Positions 1 to 7,448 of a stretch of DNA of 19,141 bases are shown piece by piece. The notes beneath the pieces were generated by a model. The model did no database searches. It saw nothing but the letters and a program-made list of their open reading frames with translations, and was not told where the DNA came from. Both the position numbers and the translations under genes were made by a program. Within the stretch, counting starts at the first letter, position 1. The number at the start of each line of letters is the position of its first letter. Source of the DNA: Pseudomonadota bacterium (GTDB lineage Bacteria; Pseudomonadota; Gammaproteobacteria; Xanthomonadales; Xanthomonadaceae); contig JAEZCF010000028.1 in assembly GCA_023430045.1 (NCBI GenBank), positions 1 to 19,141 of the forward strand. Reading direction: 5' to 3'.

Positions 1-226
1 GGCGAGGGGGAAAGCAGTGACGAGTGGGAAACCAGTGACGACCAACGGTGGTCACCCACCGGGAGCGGGTCGTCACCCACCGGAAGTCGCCGATCACCCA
101 CCGGGAGCGGGTCGTCACCCACCGGAAGTCGCTGATCACCCACCGGGAGTGGGAGGTCGCCAACCAGCGGACGCTAGTCGAACCGCCAGGGCCGCGAAGA
201 AGACCACCCGGAAGCCACGCGCATGA
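1..226 (+). CDS. phaE: PhaE, class III PHA synthase subunit, C-terminal end only (5' end outside window)
   Basis: The reading frame is open from the left edge (first full codon at 2) to TGA at 224-226. Only the last 74 or so residues are present, so the catalytic partner domain cannot be seen. The identity comes mainly from position. The stop overlaps the start of phaC in an ATGA, as expected for the phaE-phaC pair of class III synthases, where PhaE forms the complex with PhaC on PHA granules. The visible part is low complexity: five seven-residue units alternating HPPGAGR and HPPEVAD, then a basic Ala/Lys/Arg tail (ARAAKKTTRKPRA). Basic tails are common at PhaE C-termini in this group, but the HPP repeats are unusual. 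Alternative: the repeat is an insertion that replaced the native tail. The identity is inferred from context and no family motif is visible. Confidence 0.6.
   Translation, partial: ARGKAVTSGKPVTTNGGHPPGAGRHPPEVADHPPGAGRHPPEVADHPPGVGGRQPADASRTARAAKKTTRKPRA
53..157 (+). repeat. 21-bp tandem repeat (five copies), in frame within phaE
   Basis: Five consecutive 21-bp units start at 53, 74, 95, 116 and 137. Each begins CACCCACCGG. Units alternate between two versions (GGAGCGGGTCGT and GAAGTCGCCGAT tails), giving a 42-bp higher-order period; the last unit has diverged. The unit length is a multiple of three, so gain or loss of copies would change the protein length without shifting the frame. The encoded peptide alternates HPPGAGR and HPPEVAD. 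Upstream, GTGACG occurs at 17 and 35 as the reverse complement of the CGTCAC inside the units, which hints that the repeated region was once larger. Confidence 0.9.
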
Positions 227-1293
227 AAGGTCCGTTGGGATTCAACGCCGACGATCTGATGCAGGAAACGCTGGCCATGCAGCGCAAGCTGATGGAAGGC
301 CTGCAGTTGCTGCCATCGGTGGACGATGTCGATTACGGCGCCACCGCGCGCGAGGAAGTGTGGCGCGACGGCAAGGTGGTGCTGTACCGCTTCGTCGGCG
401 AGCAGCCGCAACCGCACGGGCGCCCGCTGCTGATCGTCTACGCGCTGGTCAACCGCCCGTACATGGTGGACCTGCAGGCGGACCGGTCACTGGTGCGCAA
501 GCTGCTGGCGCTCGGTCATGACGTCTACGTGCTGGACTGGGGATACCCGGACCGTTCCGAACGCTACCTCACCCTGGAGGACTATCTGCTGCGCTACATC
601 GATGGCGCGGTGGATGCGCTGGTGCGCGCCAGTGGTGGTCCGGTGGACATGCTCGGCATCTGCCAGGGCGGCGTGTTCGCGCTGTGCTACGCGGCCCTGC
701 GGCAACGCAAGCTGGCCAACCTGGTCACCATGGTCACCCCGGTGGATTTCCACACTGCCGACAACATGCTTTCGCACTGGGCGCGGCAGGTGGACGTGGA
801 CCTGCTGGTGGACACGCTGGGCAACATCCCGGCTGATCTGATGAACGCCAGTTACCTGATGCTCAAGCCGTTCCGCCTCAACGTGCAGAAGTACGTCGGC
901 CTGCTGGACATCCTCGACGACAAGGCCGCGCTGGAAGACTTCCTGCGCATGGAGAAATGGATCTTCGACTCGCCGGATCTGGCCGGCGAGGCCTTCCGCG
1001 AATTCGTCAAGCAGTTCTACCAGGGCAATGGCCTGGTCAACGGTACCGTGCGCATCGGCGACGAACAGGTTGACCTGAAACAGGTGACGCTGCCGGTGTT
1101 GAACCTGTACGCGGAGCAGGATCATCTGGTGCCCCCGGATGCCTCGCGCGCCATGGGCCGCCTGCTGGGCACGACCGATTACACGGAATCGGGTTTCCGC
1201 GGCGGGCATGTCGGCATCTATGTGTCCGGCCGCGCACAGCGCGAGGTGCCGGGCACCCTGCATGCGTGGCTCACCGCGCGCGCTGGCGGCTGA
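223..1293 (+). CDS. phaC: Class III poly(R)-hydroxyalkanoate synthase, PhaC subunit
   Basis: Polymerises (R)-3-hydroxyacyl-CoA into polyhydroxyalkanoate at the granule surface, together with PhaE. The protein has 356 residues, the normal length for class III PhaC (about 355-360) and much shorter than class I or II enzymes. It has an alpha/beta-hydrolase fold. The lipase-box-like GICQGG motif puts the nucleophile at Cys147. The other triad residues are Asp300 (YAEQDHLVPP) and His329 (GGHVGIY), spaced as in the family. The WGYPDRSERYLTLEDY stretch is also typical. The ATG at 223 overlaps the phaE stop (ATGA), so translation is probably coupled. The next gene follows after 68 bp and need not be in the same operon. 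Nothing is truncated and all catalytic residues are intact. Confidence 0.95.
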   Translation: MKGPLGFNADDLMQETLAMQRKLMEGLQLLPSVDDVDYGATAREEVWRDGKVVLYRFVGEQPQPHGRPLLIVYALVNRPYMVDLQADRSLVRKLLALGHDVYVLDWGYPDRSERYLTLEDYLLRYIDGAVDALVRASGGPVDMLGICQGGVFALCYAALRQRKLANLVTMVTPVDFHTADNMLSHWARQVDVDLLVDTLGNIPADLMNASYLMLKPFRLNVQKYVGLLDILDDKAALEDFLRMEKWIFDSPDLAGEAFREFVKQFYQGNGLVNGTVRIGDEQVDLKQVTLPVLNLYAEQDHLVPPDASRAMGRLLGTTDYTESGFRGGHVGIYVSGRAQREVPGTLHAWLTARAGG

Positions 1294-1361
1294 CCACCGC
1301 CAACGCGCGCCGTAGACACCGGCTCGGGTAGGGTTCGTCGCGAACAACAGGAGTCAACGCC

Positions 1362-1568
1362 ATGAACATCCCTTCGACCCGGCCCTTGGCCCGCTCCCTC
1401 AACGACCGCATGCTGGCCGGCGTGATGGGCGGCATCGCCCACCGCTTCGGATGGAATTCGACGCTGGTGCGCATCCTGTTCGTGCTGGTTTCCGTCGCCT
1501 CCGCCGCGTTCCCGGGCATTCTGGTCTACCTGATCCTGTGGCTGCTCATCCCCAACGAAGCCGACTGA
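1362..1568 (+). CDS. PspC-domain small membrane protein
   Basis: A 68-residue protein that is essentially one PspC domain. The N-terminal part has the signature ARSLNDRMLAGVMGGIAHRFGW, followed by a hydrophobic segment (about residues 36-62: LVRILFVLVSVASAAFPGILVYLILWLLI) ending in IPNEAD. In E. coli, PspC is an inner-membrane component of phage-shock envelope-stress signalling. Stand-alone short PspC proteins are common in Xanthomonads, and no other psp gene is present here, so a full Psp response cannot be inferred. The ATG is preceded by CAGGAG at a good distance. The next gene begins five bases after the stop, so the two are probably co-transcribed and translationally coupled. Confidence 0.9.
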   Translation: MNIPSTRPLARSLNDRMLAGVMGGIAHRFGWNSTLVRILFVLVSVASAAFPGILVYLILWLLIPNEAD

Positions 1569-1573
1569 GCACC

Positions 1574-2023
1574 GTGCCGCGCTGGTTGCTGCCGCTGCAG
1601 GTGGCCGGCGCCGTGTGGACCTCGCCGAACACCCTGATTGGACTGGCAGCCGGCGCGATCGGTCTGCTGGCGGGCGCGCGCATGCGCTGGAGCGGACGCG
1701 AGCGCGCGCTGGTATTCCAGCAGTGGCCCTGGGGTCCGGGCGGGGCGATCACCCTGGGCAACGTCATCCTGCACACCGGCGACACGCTGGCGGTGCAGTG
1801 CCTCACCTACGCGCACCAGGCCGGTCGCGCGGTGGAGCCGTCCATCCGCCTGGATGACCATGAACGGGCCCACGTCTACCAGTACCTGGTGCTGGGGCCG
1901 CTGTACCTTCCGGTGTATCTGCTGTGCGGTGGCGTCAGTGCGCGCAATCCGTTCGAACGCGCCGCCGACTTCTACGCCCATCACGGCCACGGCTGGTGGC
2001 CGCGCCCAAGGCGCTTCAAATAG
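1574..2023 (+). CDS. Uncharacterised small membrane protein with HExxH motif
   Basis: A 149-residue protein starting at GTG 1574, five bases after the pspC-like stop. The frame stays open upstream inside that gene, but the local arrangement and the hydrophobic N-terminus favour this start, and no strong ribosome site is seen. Residues 5-35 form a membrane helix. The segment WPWGPGGAITLGNVI comes next. The DDHERAHVYQY stretch holds a perfect HExxH (His96, Glu97, His100), followed by LVLGPLYLPVYLL, a likely second membrane segment, and NPFERAADFYA. I recognise this arrangement (HExxHxxQY, then GP.xLPxYL, then NPFE) as a recurring uncharacterised family, but know of no assigned function. HExxH suggests zinc binding. 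Protease activity is possible but unproven, because no third metal ligand is obvious. Confidence 0.75.
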   Translation: MPRWLLPLQVAGAVWTSPNTLIGLAAGAIGLLAGARMRWSGRERALVFQQWPWGPGGAITLGNVILHTGDTLAVQCLTYAHQAGRAVEPSIRLDDHERAHVYQYLVLGPLYLPVYLLCGGVSARNPFERAADFYAHHGHGWWPRPRRFK

Positions 2024-2096
2024 CCTCCCGGCGACGCCCGCACCTGCACGTCGCGTTACATCTTCGTTAAAAACGCGCATTCATCCTGCCGCGATC

Positions 2097-2126
2097 CGTC
2101 GTCATATCCATGCAACGCGTCGTCAT
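2097..2126. repeat. 9-bp direct repeat 21 bp apart in the leader of the 71-aa gene
   Basis: CGTCGTCAT occurs at 2097-2105 and again at 2118-2126. The starts are 21 bp apart, close to two turns of the helix, so a protein could bind both copies on one face. It lies within the 223-bp gap before the 71-residue gene. No matching -10/-35 pair was found nearby. Treat it as a candidate only. Confidence 0.35.
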
Positions 2127-2246
2127 TACGATTCGTGACATCCGAGTCAGCTTCAACAGGCTAAGCTGCATCACGGTGACGGCTAACGTAGTACTGCAGC
2201 CGCCATCTGCAACAGAAGCAGTACGCAAACTGGAGGAGCACATCAC

Positions 2247-2462
2247 ATGGCAATCGTTCTTTATGTCGGTGGTAGCAAGGATGGCGACAAGGGCGTGGTG
2301 CCCCACGGCTTCAGCAAATCCCGCGCCGATACCGCGCTGGGGCCGGAGTTCTACACCGAGCGGTTCATGGAACTGCAGGGCGTGGGCAAGGTCAGGCTGA
2401 TGGCGCTGGAAGGGCTGCGCGACGACATCGTCATGCAGCATGCCGCACGCCATTACCGCTGA
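2247..2462 (+). CDS. Hypothetical 71-residue protein
   Basis: A small soluble-looking protein that I do not recognise. A strong ribosome site (GGAGGAG, seven bases before ATG 2247) supports translation. The sequence has no membrane segment, no signal peptide and no cysteines. The middle is rich in charged residues and glycine (GGSKDGDKG, TERFMELQGVGKVRLMALEGL) and it ends ARHYR. It stands alone: 223 bp separate it from the upstream gene and about 185 bp from tex. The upstream gap is less GC-rich than its surroundings and holds a 9-bp direct repeat (CGTCGTCAT at 2097 and 2118), which may be regulatory. Codon use resembles its neighbours. Confidence 0.7.
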   Translation: MAIVLYVGGSKDGDKGVVPHGFSKSRADTALGPEFYTERFMELQGVGKVRLMALEGLRDDIVMQHAARHYR

Positions 2463-2476
2463 TCGTTGAAGTAGGG

Positions 2477-2535
2477 CCTGGCGCGCATCGGGTGCGCGTC
2501 GCGCCGGCATCCCAGCCCCACGCCAGGATGCCGGC
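2477..2535. other. Nested and competing inverted repeats between the 71-aa gene and tex
   Basis: Three stems are visible. GCCGGCATCC (2503-2512) pairs perfectly with GGATGCCGGC (2526-2535) around a 13-nt loop. CGCGCA (2482-2487) pairs with TGCGCG (2493-2498) around TCGGG. CCTGGCG (2477-2483) pairs with CGCCAGG (2521-2527). The third stem shares bases with the other two, so the structures are mutually exclusive. No T-run follows on the plus strand. It could be a factor-dependent or degenerate terminator, a REP-like relic (a GTAG lies at 2471-2474), or structure in the tex leader. Confidence 0.5.
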
Positions 2536-2646
2536 CCCCCGGCCGGAATGCCGAACAGCCGGCTGCCGATGTGTCAACGCCTTCCCGAGTCCGTCGCGTG
2601 GAGCCAGAATGGGGGCTTTCCGATAACGCGGCTCCGGCCGGAAGCA

Positions 2647-5022
2647 ATGTCAGACATCAAGCTTGCCCAGCAGATCGCCCAGACCATCGCCGACGAGATC
2701 GGTGCCCAGGCCGCCCAGGCGCGTGCCGCCATCGCATTGCTGGATGAGGGCGCCAGCGTGCCGTTCATCGCGCGCTACCGGAAGGAAGTCACCGGCGGGC
2801 TGGACGACACGCAGCTGCGCAACCTGGAAAGCCGACTGACCTACCTGCGCGAACTGGAGGACCGCCGCGCCGCGGTGCTGGCGAGCATCGAAGAGCAGGG
2901 CAAGCTCAGCGACGAACTGCGCGGCGACATCCTGGCCGCCGATACCAAGAGCCGCCTGGAAGACCTGTACCTGCCGTACAAACCCAAGCGCCGCACCCGC
3001 GCGCAGATCGCCCGTGAAGCAGGCCTTGAGCCCCTCGCCGATGGCCTGCTGGCTGATCCCGGGCAGGACCCGCAGGCGTTCGCTGCAGGCTTCATCGATG
3101 CCGACAAGGGCGTTGCCGATGCGAAGGCGGCACTGGAAGGCGCGCGCGCGATCCTGATGGAACGCTGGGGCGAAGATGCCGCACTGGTCGGCGAACTGCG
3201 TGACTGGCTGGCGGGCAATGGCGTGATCCGCGCCCGTGTTGCTGAAGGCAAGGAAACCGAAGGCGCCAAGTACCGCGATTATTTCGAGCACGCCGAGGCG
3301 CTGGCGAAGATTCCATCGCACCGCCTGCTGGCCCTGTTCCGCGCGCGCCGCGAGGAGATCCTGTTCCTGGAACTGGACCCGGGCAGCGATGCCGAGGCCG
3401 GACATCAGTACGCCGAAGGCCGCGTGGCTTACAAGGCCGGCATCGCCGACCAGGGGCGCCCCGCCGATCGCTGGCTGCTGGATGCCTGCCGCCTGACCTG
3501 GCGCGCCAAGCTGCACATGCACCTGCTGCTGGACCTGTTCAACCAGGCGCGCGAAAAGGCCGAAGCCGAAGCGATCAACGTGTTCGGCGACAACCTCAAG
3601 GACCTGCTGCTGGCGGCGCCGGCCGGGCCGAAGACGGTGCTCGGGCTGGATCCGGGCATCCGCACCGGCTGCAAGATCGCGGTGGTGGATGCCACCGGCA
3701 AGCTGCTCGCCACCGAAACCATCTACCCGCATGAACCCCGGCGGCAGTGGTCGCAGTCGCTGCAGACGCTCAAGGCGCTGTGCATGCAGCACAACGTCGA
3801 ACTGATCGCGATCGGCAACGGTACCGCCAGCCGCGAAACCGACAAGCTGGCCGGCGAGGTGATCGCTGCCTGTGCCGATCCGAAGCTGCAGAAAGTGGTG
3901 GTCAGCGAAGCGGGCGCCTCGGTGTATTCGGCATCGGAATTCGCGGCGAAGGAGTTCCCGGGGCTGGACGTGTCGCTGCGTGGCGCGGTGTCCATCGCCC
4001 GCCGCCTGCAGGATCCGCTGGCCGAACTGGTGAAGATCGAACCCAAGGCGATCGGCGTGGGCCAGTACCAGCACGACGTGGACCAGTACCGGCTGGCACG
4101 GGCCCTGGATGCGCGCGTGGAGGACTGCGTCAACGCGGTCGGCGTGCACGTCAATACCGCCTCGGCCGCGCTGCTGTCGCGCGTGTCCGGGTTGTCGTCC
4201 ACGGTGGCCGAAAACATCGTTCGCCACCGCGACGAGAACGGTCCGTTCAAGCGCCGCAAGGATCTGCTGAAGGTGCCGCGGCTGGGCGACAAGACGTTCG
4301 AGCAATGTGCCGGCTTCCTGCGCATCGCCGATGGCGACCAGCCGCTGGATGCCTCGGCGGTGCATCCGGAAGCGTATCCGGTGGTGGAGCGCATCGTGGC
4401 GGCGACCGCGCGCCCGATCAAGGCGCTGATCGGCGATGGCGGCTTCCTGCGGAGCCTGAAGGCCGAGCAGTTCACCGACGCGACCTTTGGCGTACCCACC
4501 GTGCGCGACATCCTGAAGGAACTGGAAAAGCCCGGCCGCGATCCGCGTCCGGAGTTCAAGGCCGCGCGCTTCGCCGAGGGCGTGGAGGACATCAAGGACC
4601 TGCGCGAAGGCATGGTGCTGGAGGGCGTGGTGAGCAACGTGGCCGCGTTCGGCGCGTTCGTGGACATCGGCGTCCATCAGGACGGCCTGGTACATATCTC
4701 CGCGCTGTCGGACACCTTCGTCAAGGATCCGCGCGACGTGGTCAAGGCCGGCGACATCGTCAAGGTGAAGGTGCTGGAGGTGGACGTGGCGCGCAAGCGC
4801 ATCGCGCTGACCCGGCGCCTGGATGATGTCCCGGGGCAGGCGACCAGCCGGCCCGGCGCGCGTGACGAGCGGTCCGGTGGCAACGCCGGCAGCGGCGCGG
4901 CTCGCCGTGACGGCGGCATGCGGGGCCAGGGACGTGGCACCGGGGCCGGCCGCCCGGCCAGCGCCGCGCCACCGGCCAACAACGCATTGGCCGACGCCTT
5001 TGCCCGGGCAAAGCGCAGCTGA
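2647..5022 (+). CDS. tex: Tex, S1-domain RNA-binding transcription accessory protein
   Basis: A 791-residue cytoplasmic nucleic-acid-binding protein of the bacterial Tex / eukaryotic Spt6-like family, linked to transcription and toxin-gene expression. The start at ATG 2647 (MSDIKLAQQI) is chosen because homology begins there; the frame runs back to ATG 2548, but those 33 residues look non-native and overlap the inverted repeats. The N-terminal helical region contains the hallmark VPFIARYRKEVTGGLDD. A YqgF/RNase-H-like domain starts near residue 330 (VLGLDPGIRTGCKIAVVD). Helix-hairpin-helix repeats lie near 500-565 (LSSTVAENIV, FKRRKDLLKVPRLG). An S1 domain spans about 655-725 (VVSNVAAFGAFVDIG). 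The tail is Gly/Arg/Ala-rich and ends NALADAFARAKRS. Length and order match the family. Confidence 0.96.
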   Translation: MSDIKLAQQIAQTIADEIGAQAAQARAAIALLDEGASVPFIARYRKEVTGGLDDTQLRNLESRLTYLRELEDRRAAVLASIEEQGKLSDELRGDILAADTKSRLEDLYLPYKPKRRTRAQIAREAGLEPLADGLLADPGQDPQAFAAGFIDADKGVADAKAALEGARAILMERWGEDAALVGELRDWLAGNGVIRARVAEGKETEGAKYRDYFEHAEALAKIPSHRLLALFRARREEILFLELDPGSDAEAGHQYAEGRVAYKAGIADQGRPADRWLLDACRLTWRAKLHMHLLLDLFNQAREKAEAEAINVFGDNLKDLLLAAPAGPKTVLGLDPGIRTGCKIAVVDATGKLLATETIYPHEPRRQWSQSLQTLKALCMQHNVELIAIGNGTASRETDKLAGEVIAACADPKLQKVVVSEAGASVYSASEFAAKEFPGLDVSLRGAVSIARRLQDPLAELVKIEPKAIGVGQYQHDVDQYRLARALDARVEDCVNAVGVHVNTASAALLSRVSGLSSTVAENIVRHRDENGPFKRRKDLLKVPRLGDKTFEQCAGFLRIADGDQPLDASAVHPEAYPVVERIVAATARPIKALIGDGGFLRSLKAEQFTDATFGVPTVRDILKELEKPGRDPRPEFKAARFAEGVEDIKDLREGMVLEGVVSNVAAFGAFVDIGVHQDGLVHISALSDTFVKDPRDVVKAGDIVKVKVLEVDVARKRIALTRRLDDVPGQATSRPGARDERSGGNAGSGAARRDGGMRGQGRGTGAGRPASAAPPANNALADAFARAKRS

Positions 5023-5035
5023 CGATCCCGCCAAC

Positions 5036-5054
5036 GGGCTGCAAGAGACAGCCC
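5036..5054 (+). terminator. Weak hairpin just after tex
   Basis: GGGCTG (5036-5041) pairs with CAGCCC (5049-5054) around a 7-nt loop, starting 14 bases after the tex stop. No T-tract follows, so this is at best a weak or factor-dependent terminator. Confidence 0.3.
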
Positions 5055-5188
5055 ATGGCGTATCCGGTCAGGGTGGTGGCGCGGGGCGCCCGGTTTGATT
5101 CCGCATTCAGCATGACTTGGCTTGAATGGGGTATCGGGCCGGGAGCCTGTCATCCGGGAGGGCCGCGATGGCCTACGCTGCAATCGAA

Positions 5189-5220
5189 CATGCCCGCCAC
5201 ACCCGTGTGGCGTGGGCATG
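5189..5220 (+). promoter_or_regulatory. Strong imperfect hairpin in the leader of the diguanylate cyclase gene
   Basis: CATGCCC (5189-5195) pairs with GGGCATG (5214-5220), and GCCACAC (5196-5202) pairs with GTGTGGC (5205-5211). The only interruption is a 2-nt bulge at 5212-5213 and a very tight loop. It ends 21 bases before the start codon at 5242. There is no T-run. It could be an mRNA structure affecting translation, a transcription-termination or stability element, or a protein-binding palindrome. Confidence 0.6.
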
Positions 5221-5241
5221 GCGTGCCTGCGGGAGCCGGCG

Positions 5242-6987
5242 ATGACCGATCCCTCCGTGCCGCCCATGCCGTCGGATACCACCCTGCAGGAACAGCTGGC
5301 CCAGGCGTTGGACCAGGTGCGTCGTCTGCAGATGGTGATCGATGGCTGTGCGGCCGGCAGCTGGGAATGGAATGTGCGCACCGGTCAGATGCGGGTCAAC
5401 GAGCGCTGGGCCGCCATCGCAGGCTATGCGCTGGACGAACTGCAGCCGATATCGGCCGATACCTTTGAACGGCTGGTGCATCCGGACGACCTGCCGCGCT
5501 CCGTCCGGCTGCTGCGCGCGCATCTGGAAGGGTGCAGCGACGCCTATGAATGCCTGCTGCGCATGCGTCACCGCCTGGGTCACTGGGTGTGGGTGCAGGA
5601 CCGTGGACGGGTCTATGAACGCGATGCGCGCGGCCAGCCGGTGTGGATGGCCGGCGCGTTAACCGATGTCAGCGACCTGCAGCAGGCGCGTGCCGAAGCA
5701 CGGCGGGCCGAAGGCAAGTTCGCCGGTGCGTTCAGCAGCGCGGCGCTGGGCATGGCGCTGGTGTCGCTGGAAGGGCAGTGGCTGGAGGTCAACGATGCGC
5801 TGTGCCAGCTGCTGGGCTATGCGCGTAGTGAACTGATGCAGGTGGATTTCCGGCGCCTGACGCATCCGGACGACGCCGATGGCGATCTGGACCTGGTGCT
5901 GGGGCTGCTGCAGGGGCAACACGCGCATTTCCACCTGGAGAAGCGCTACCTGCGGCGCGACGGCAGTACGCTCTGGGCCCGGCTGTCGGTTTCGCTGGTG
6001 CGTGATGAACGGAGCGAGCCGCTCTATTTCGTGGCGCAGATCCAGGACCTGACCGCCGAACGCACCAGCGAACAGCGCGTGCTGGATGCCGAGCAGCGCA
6101 GCCGGATCACTTTGGATGCGGTGGCCGACCTGGTGCTCAGCGTGGACCTGCAAGGCTGCATCGAACATGCCAATGCGGCGGCGATACGCGCATTGGGCAG
6201 CACGGATGGGAGGGCGCTGCAGGGGCAGGATGTGACGGCGGTGCTGCAGCTGACCACCGAATATGCGCCGCACTCGCTGCTGGATCCTGCCGTGCTGCTG
6301 GATCCGCACAGCAACGCGGTGGACCTGCATTCGGACCTGCTGCTGGTGCAGGGGGAACAGCGCGTGCCGGTGGACCTGTCGCAGGCGTGGTTGCACGACG
6401 ATGCCGGCCGCCTGAGTGGCGCGGTATGGGTGATCCGCGACGTGACCCAGCTGCGCGCGCGCCAGCGCGAGGCACGCCAGCTGGCGGAGCTGGACCCGCT
6501 GACGAACCTGGTGAACCGGCGCGGCTTCGAAGCGCACCTGCAGCAGGCGATAGCGCACCTGGAACGCACCGGCCAGGCCGCGTCGCTGATGTTCATCGAC
6601 CTGGACCAGTTCAAGCCGGTCAACGACACCTGGGGCCATCTGGCTGGCGATGCGGTGCTGTGGGCGGTGGCCAACGTGCTGCGCCAGGGCGTGCGTGATT
6701 CGGACGTGGTGGCGCGGCTGGGCGGCGATGAGTTCGCGGTGATCCTGGTCGGCTGTTCGCTGAAACGCGCGCGCCGGATCGGCGACGACGTGCTGCAGAC
6801 CATCGCCGGGCTGGGCATTCCCTGGGAACAGCAGCGTATCGGCGTCGGTGCGAGCATCGGCATCGCCGCCATCCGCTCCGGCATGCAGGTGGACGACGCC
6901 GTCGCCGCCGCCGATGCCCAGTGTTACCTGGCCAAGGCGGCTGGTCGCAATAACGTGCAATCTGAAAAAGGCAACGGCGGGGACTGA
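5242..6987 (+). CDS. PAS-PAS-PAS-GGDEF diguanylate cyclase
   Basis: A 581-residue cytoplasmic signalling protein expected to make cyclic di-GMP from two GTP. The start at ATG 5242 (MTDPSVPPMP) follows GGGAG at a suitable distance; the frame is open further upstream but the extra residues cross the leader hairpin. Three PAS-like sensor modules are seen, at about 31-150 (WEWNVRTGQMRVNERW, LVHPDDL), 155-280 (LTHPDDADGD, YLRRDGSTLW) and 285-405 (DAVADLVLSVDLQGCI, VWVIRDVT). The GGDEF domain follows at about 415-575: ELDPLTNLVNRRGF, MFIDLDQFKPVNDTWGHLAGD, and an intact GGDEF at 494-498. An RDSD sequence five residues upstream is the RxxD allosteric I-site, so product inhibition is likely. No EAL domain, membrane helix or obvious haem or flavin motif was found, so the PAS signal is unknown. 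Confidence 0.93.
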   Translation: MTDPSVPPMPSDTTLQEQLAQALDQVRRLQMVIDGCAAGSWEWNVRTGQMRVNERWAAIAGYALDELQPISADTFERLVHPDDLPRSVRLLRAHLEGCSDAYECLLRMRHRLGHWVWVQDRGRVYERDARGQPVWMAGALTDVSDLQQARAEARRAEGKFAGAFSSAALGMALVSLEGQWLEVNDALCQLLGYARSELMQVDFRRLTHPDDADGDLDLVLGLLQGQHAHFHLEKRYLRRDGSTLWARLSVSLVRDERSEPLYFVAQIQDLTAERTSEQRVLDAEQRSRITLDAVADLVLSVDLQGCIEHANAAAIRALGSTDGRALQGQDVTAVLQLTTEYAPHSLLDPAVLLDPHSNAVDLHSDLLLVQGEQRVPVDLSQAWLHDDAGRLSGAVWVIRDVTQLRARQREARQLAELDPLTNLVNRRGFEAHLQQAIAHLERTGQAASLMFIDLDQFKPVNDTWGHLAGDAVLWAVANVLRQGVRDSDVVARLGGDEFAVILVGCSLKRARRIGDDVLQTIAGLGIPWEQQRIGVGASIGIAAIRSGMQVDDAVAAADAQCYLAKAAGRNNVQSEKGNGGD

Positions 6988-7078
6988 TGTCCTGTGTGGC
7001 AGGGCGAACCTGTCGTCTCAGCCCATGAGAGCGCGACCGGCAACAATGGCTCCGGATCGACACAGGACGGAGAATGCC

Positions 7079-7396
7079 ATGACAAAGTGGAACGGGATGC
7101 GCGGGGACGCGATGGAGCCGGGCACGAACGGCTGGAGCTCGGCCGGTGGGAGCGTGTCCGGTTGGAGCGCGACCGGTTGGAACAGGGGCGTGCTTCGCGC
7201 ATATGCACCGGCGGTGATGTGCTGGTTCGCCGCTGCCCTGGCGCTGGCGTGGCGGGAGCGTGTGCAGCCCGGCGTGGCGAGCATCGAACTGGCAGACGTG
7301 CTGCAGTGGAGCGTGATCGTGCTGCTGCTGGCCACGGTGATACACGGGAGCTGGGTCAGCTGGCGCCTGTGGCAGGCGCGGCAGGCAGCTGCGTGA
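7079..7396 (+). CDS. Hypothetical two-helix inner-membrane protein
   Basis: A 105-residue protein starting at ATG 7079, preceded by GGAG with six bases between. The first 38 residues are rich in Trp, Gly and Ser, with short repeated phrases (NGWSSAGG, SGWSATGWN). Two membrane helices follow: about 42-60 (YAPAVMCWFAAALALAW) and 78-98 (LQWSVIVLLLATVIHGSWVSW). It ends with a basic stretch (RLWQARQAAA). I do not recognise a family. It lies 91 bp after the cyclase and just before tRNA-Leu. The other open frames across this stretch lack comparable start sites and hydrophobic patterning. The gene call is moderately secure; function is unknown. Confidence 0.65.
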   Translation: MTKWNGMRGDAMEPGTNGWSSAGGSVSGWSATGWNRGVLRAYAPAVMCWFAAALALAWRERVQPGVASIELADVLQWSVIVLLLATVIHGSWVSWRLWQARQAAA

Positions 7397-7429
7397 TCGT
7401 TCCCCCTGCACAGCGGCGCCGGTTTTGAT

Positions 7430-7435
7430 TACACT
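7430..7435 (+). promoter_or_regulatory. Candidate -10 element for tRNA-Leu
   Basis: TACACT within TTTTGATTACACTACG lies 13 bases before the mature tRNA-Leu 5' end, a suitable position for a -10 box. No convincing -35 was found at the usual distance. Confidence 0.4.
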
Positions 7436-7448
7436 ACGCGGCCACGCT

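Noticed and set aside
1328..1345. GTAG (1328-1331) followed by a short hairpin GTTCG/CGAAC, like a SMAG repeat
   Set aside because: The stem is only 5 bp and the sequence does not match the GTAG element at 19113; too weak to call.
2548..2646. Longer N-terminus for Tex from the ATG at 2548
   Set aside because: The extra 33 residues have no family similarity and cross the inverted repeats; homology starts exactly at the ATG at 2647.
2650..5034. Very long minus-strand open frame (about 790 codons) opposite tex
   Set aside because: It mirrors tex in a high-GC gene where the complementary frame stays open. It is rich in Ala, Arg, His and Gln with no domain, and tex has full family motifs.
6994..7428. 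Alternative 144-codon frame over the small membrane protein at 7079
   Set aside because: It is rich in Arg, Glu and Gly without hydrophobic patterning or a ribosome site; the 7079 frame has two membrane helices and a good start.
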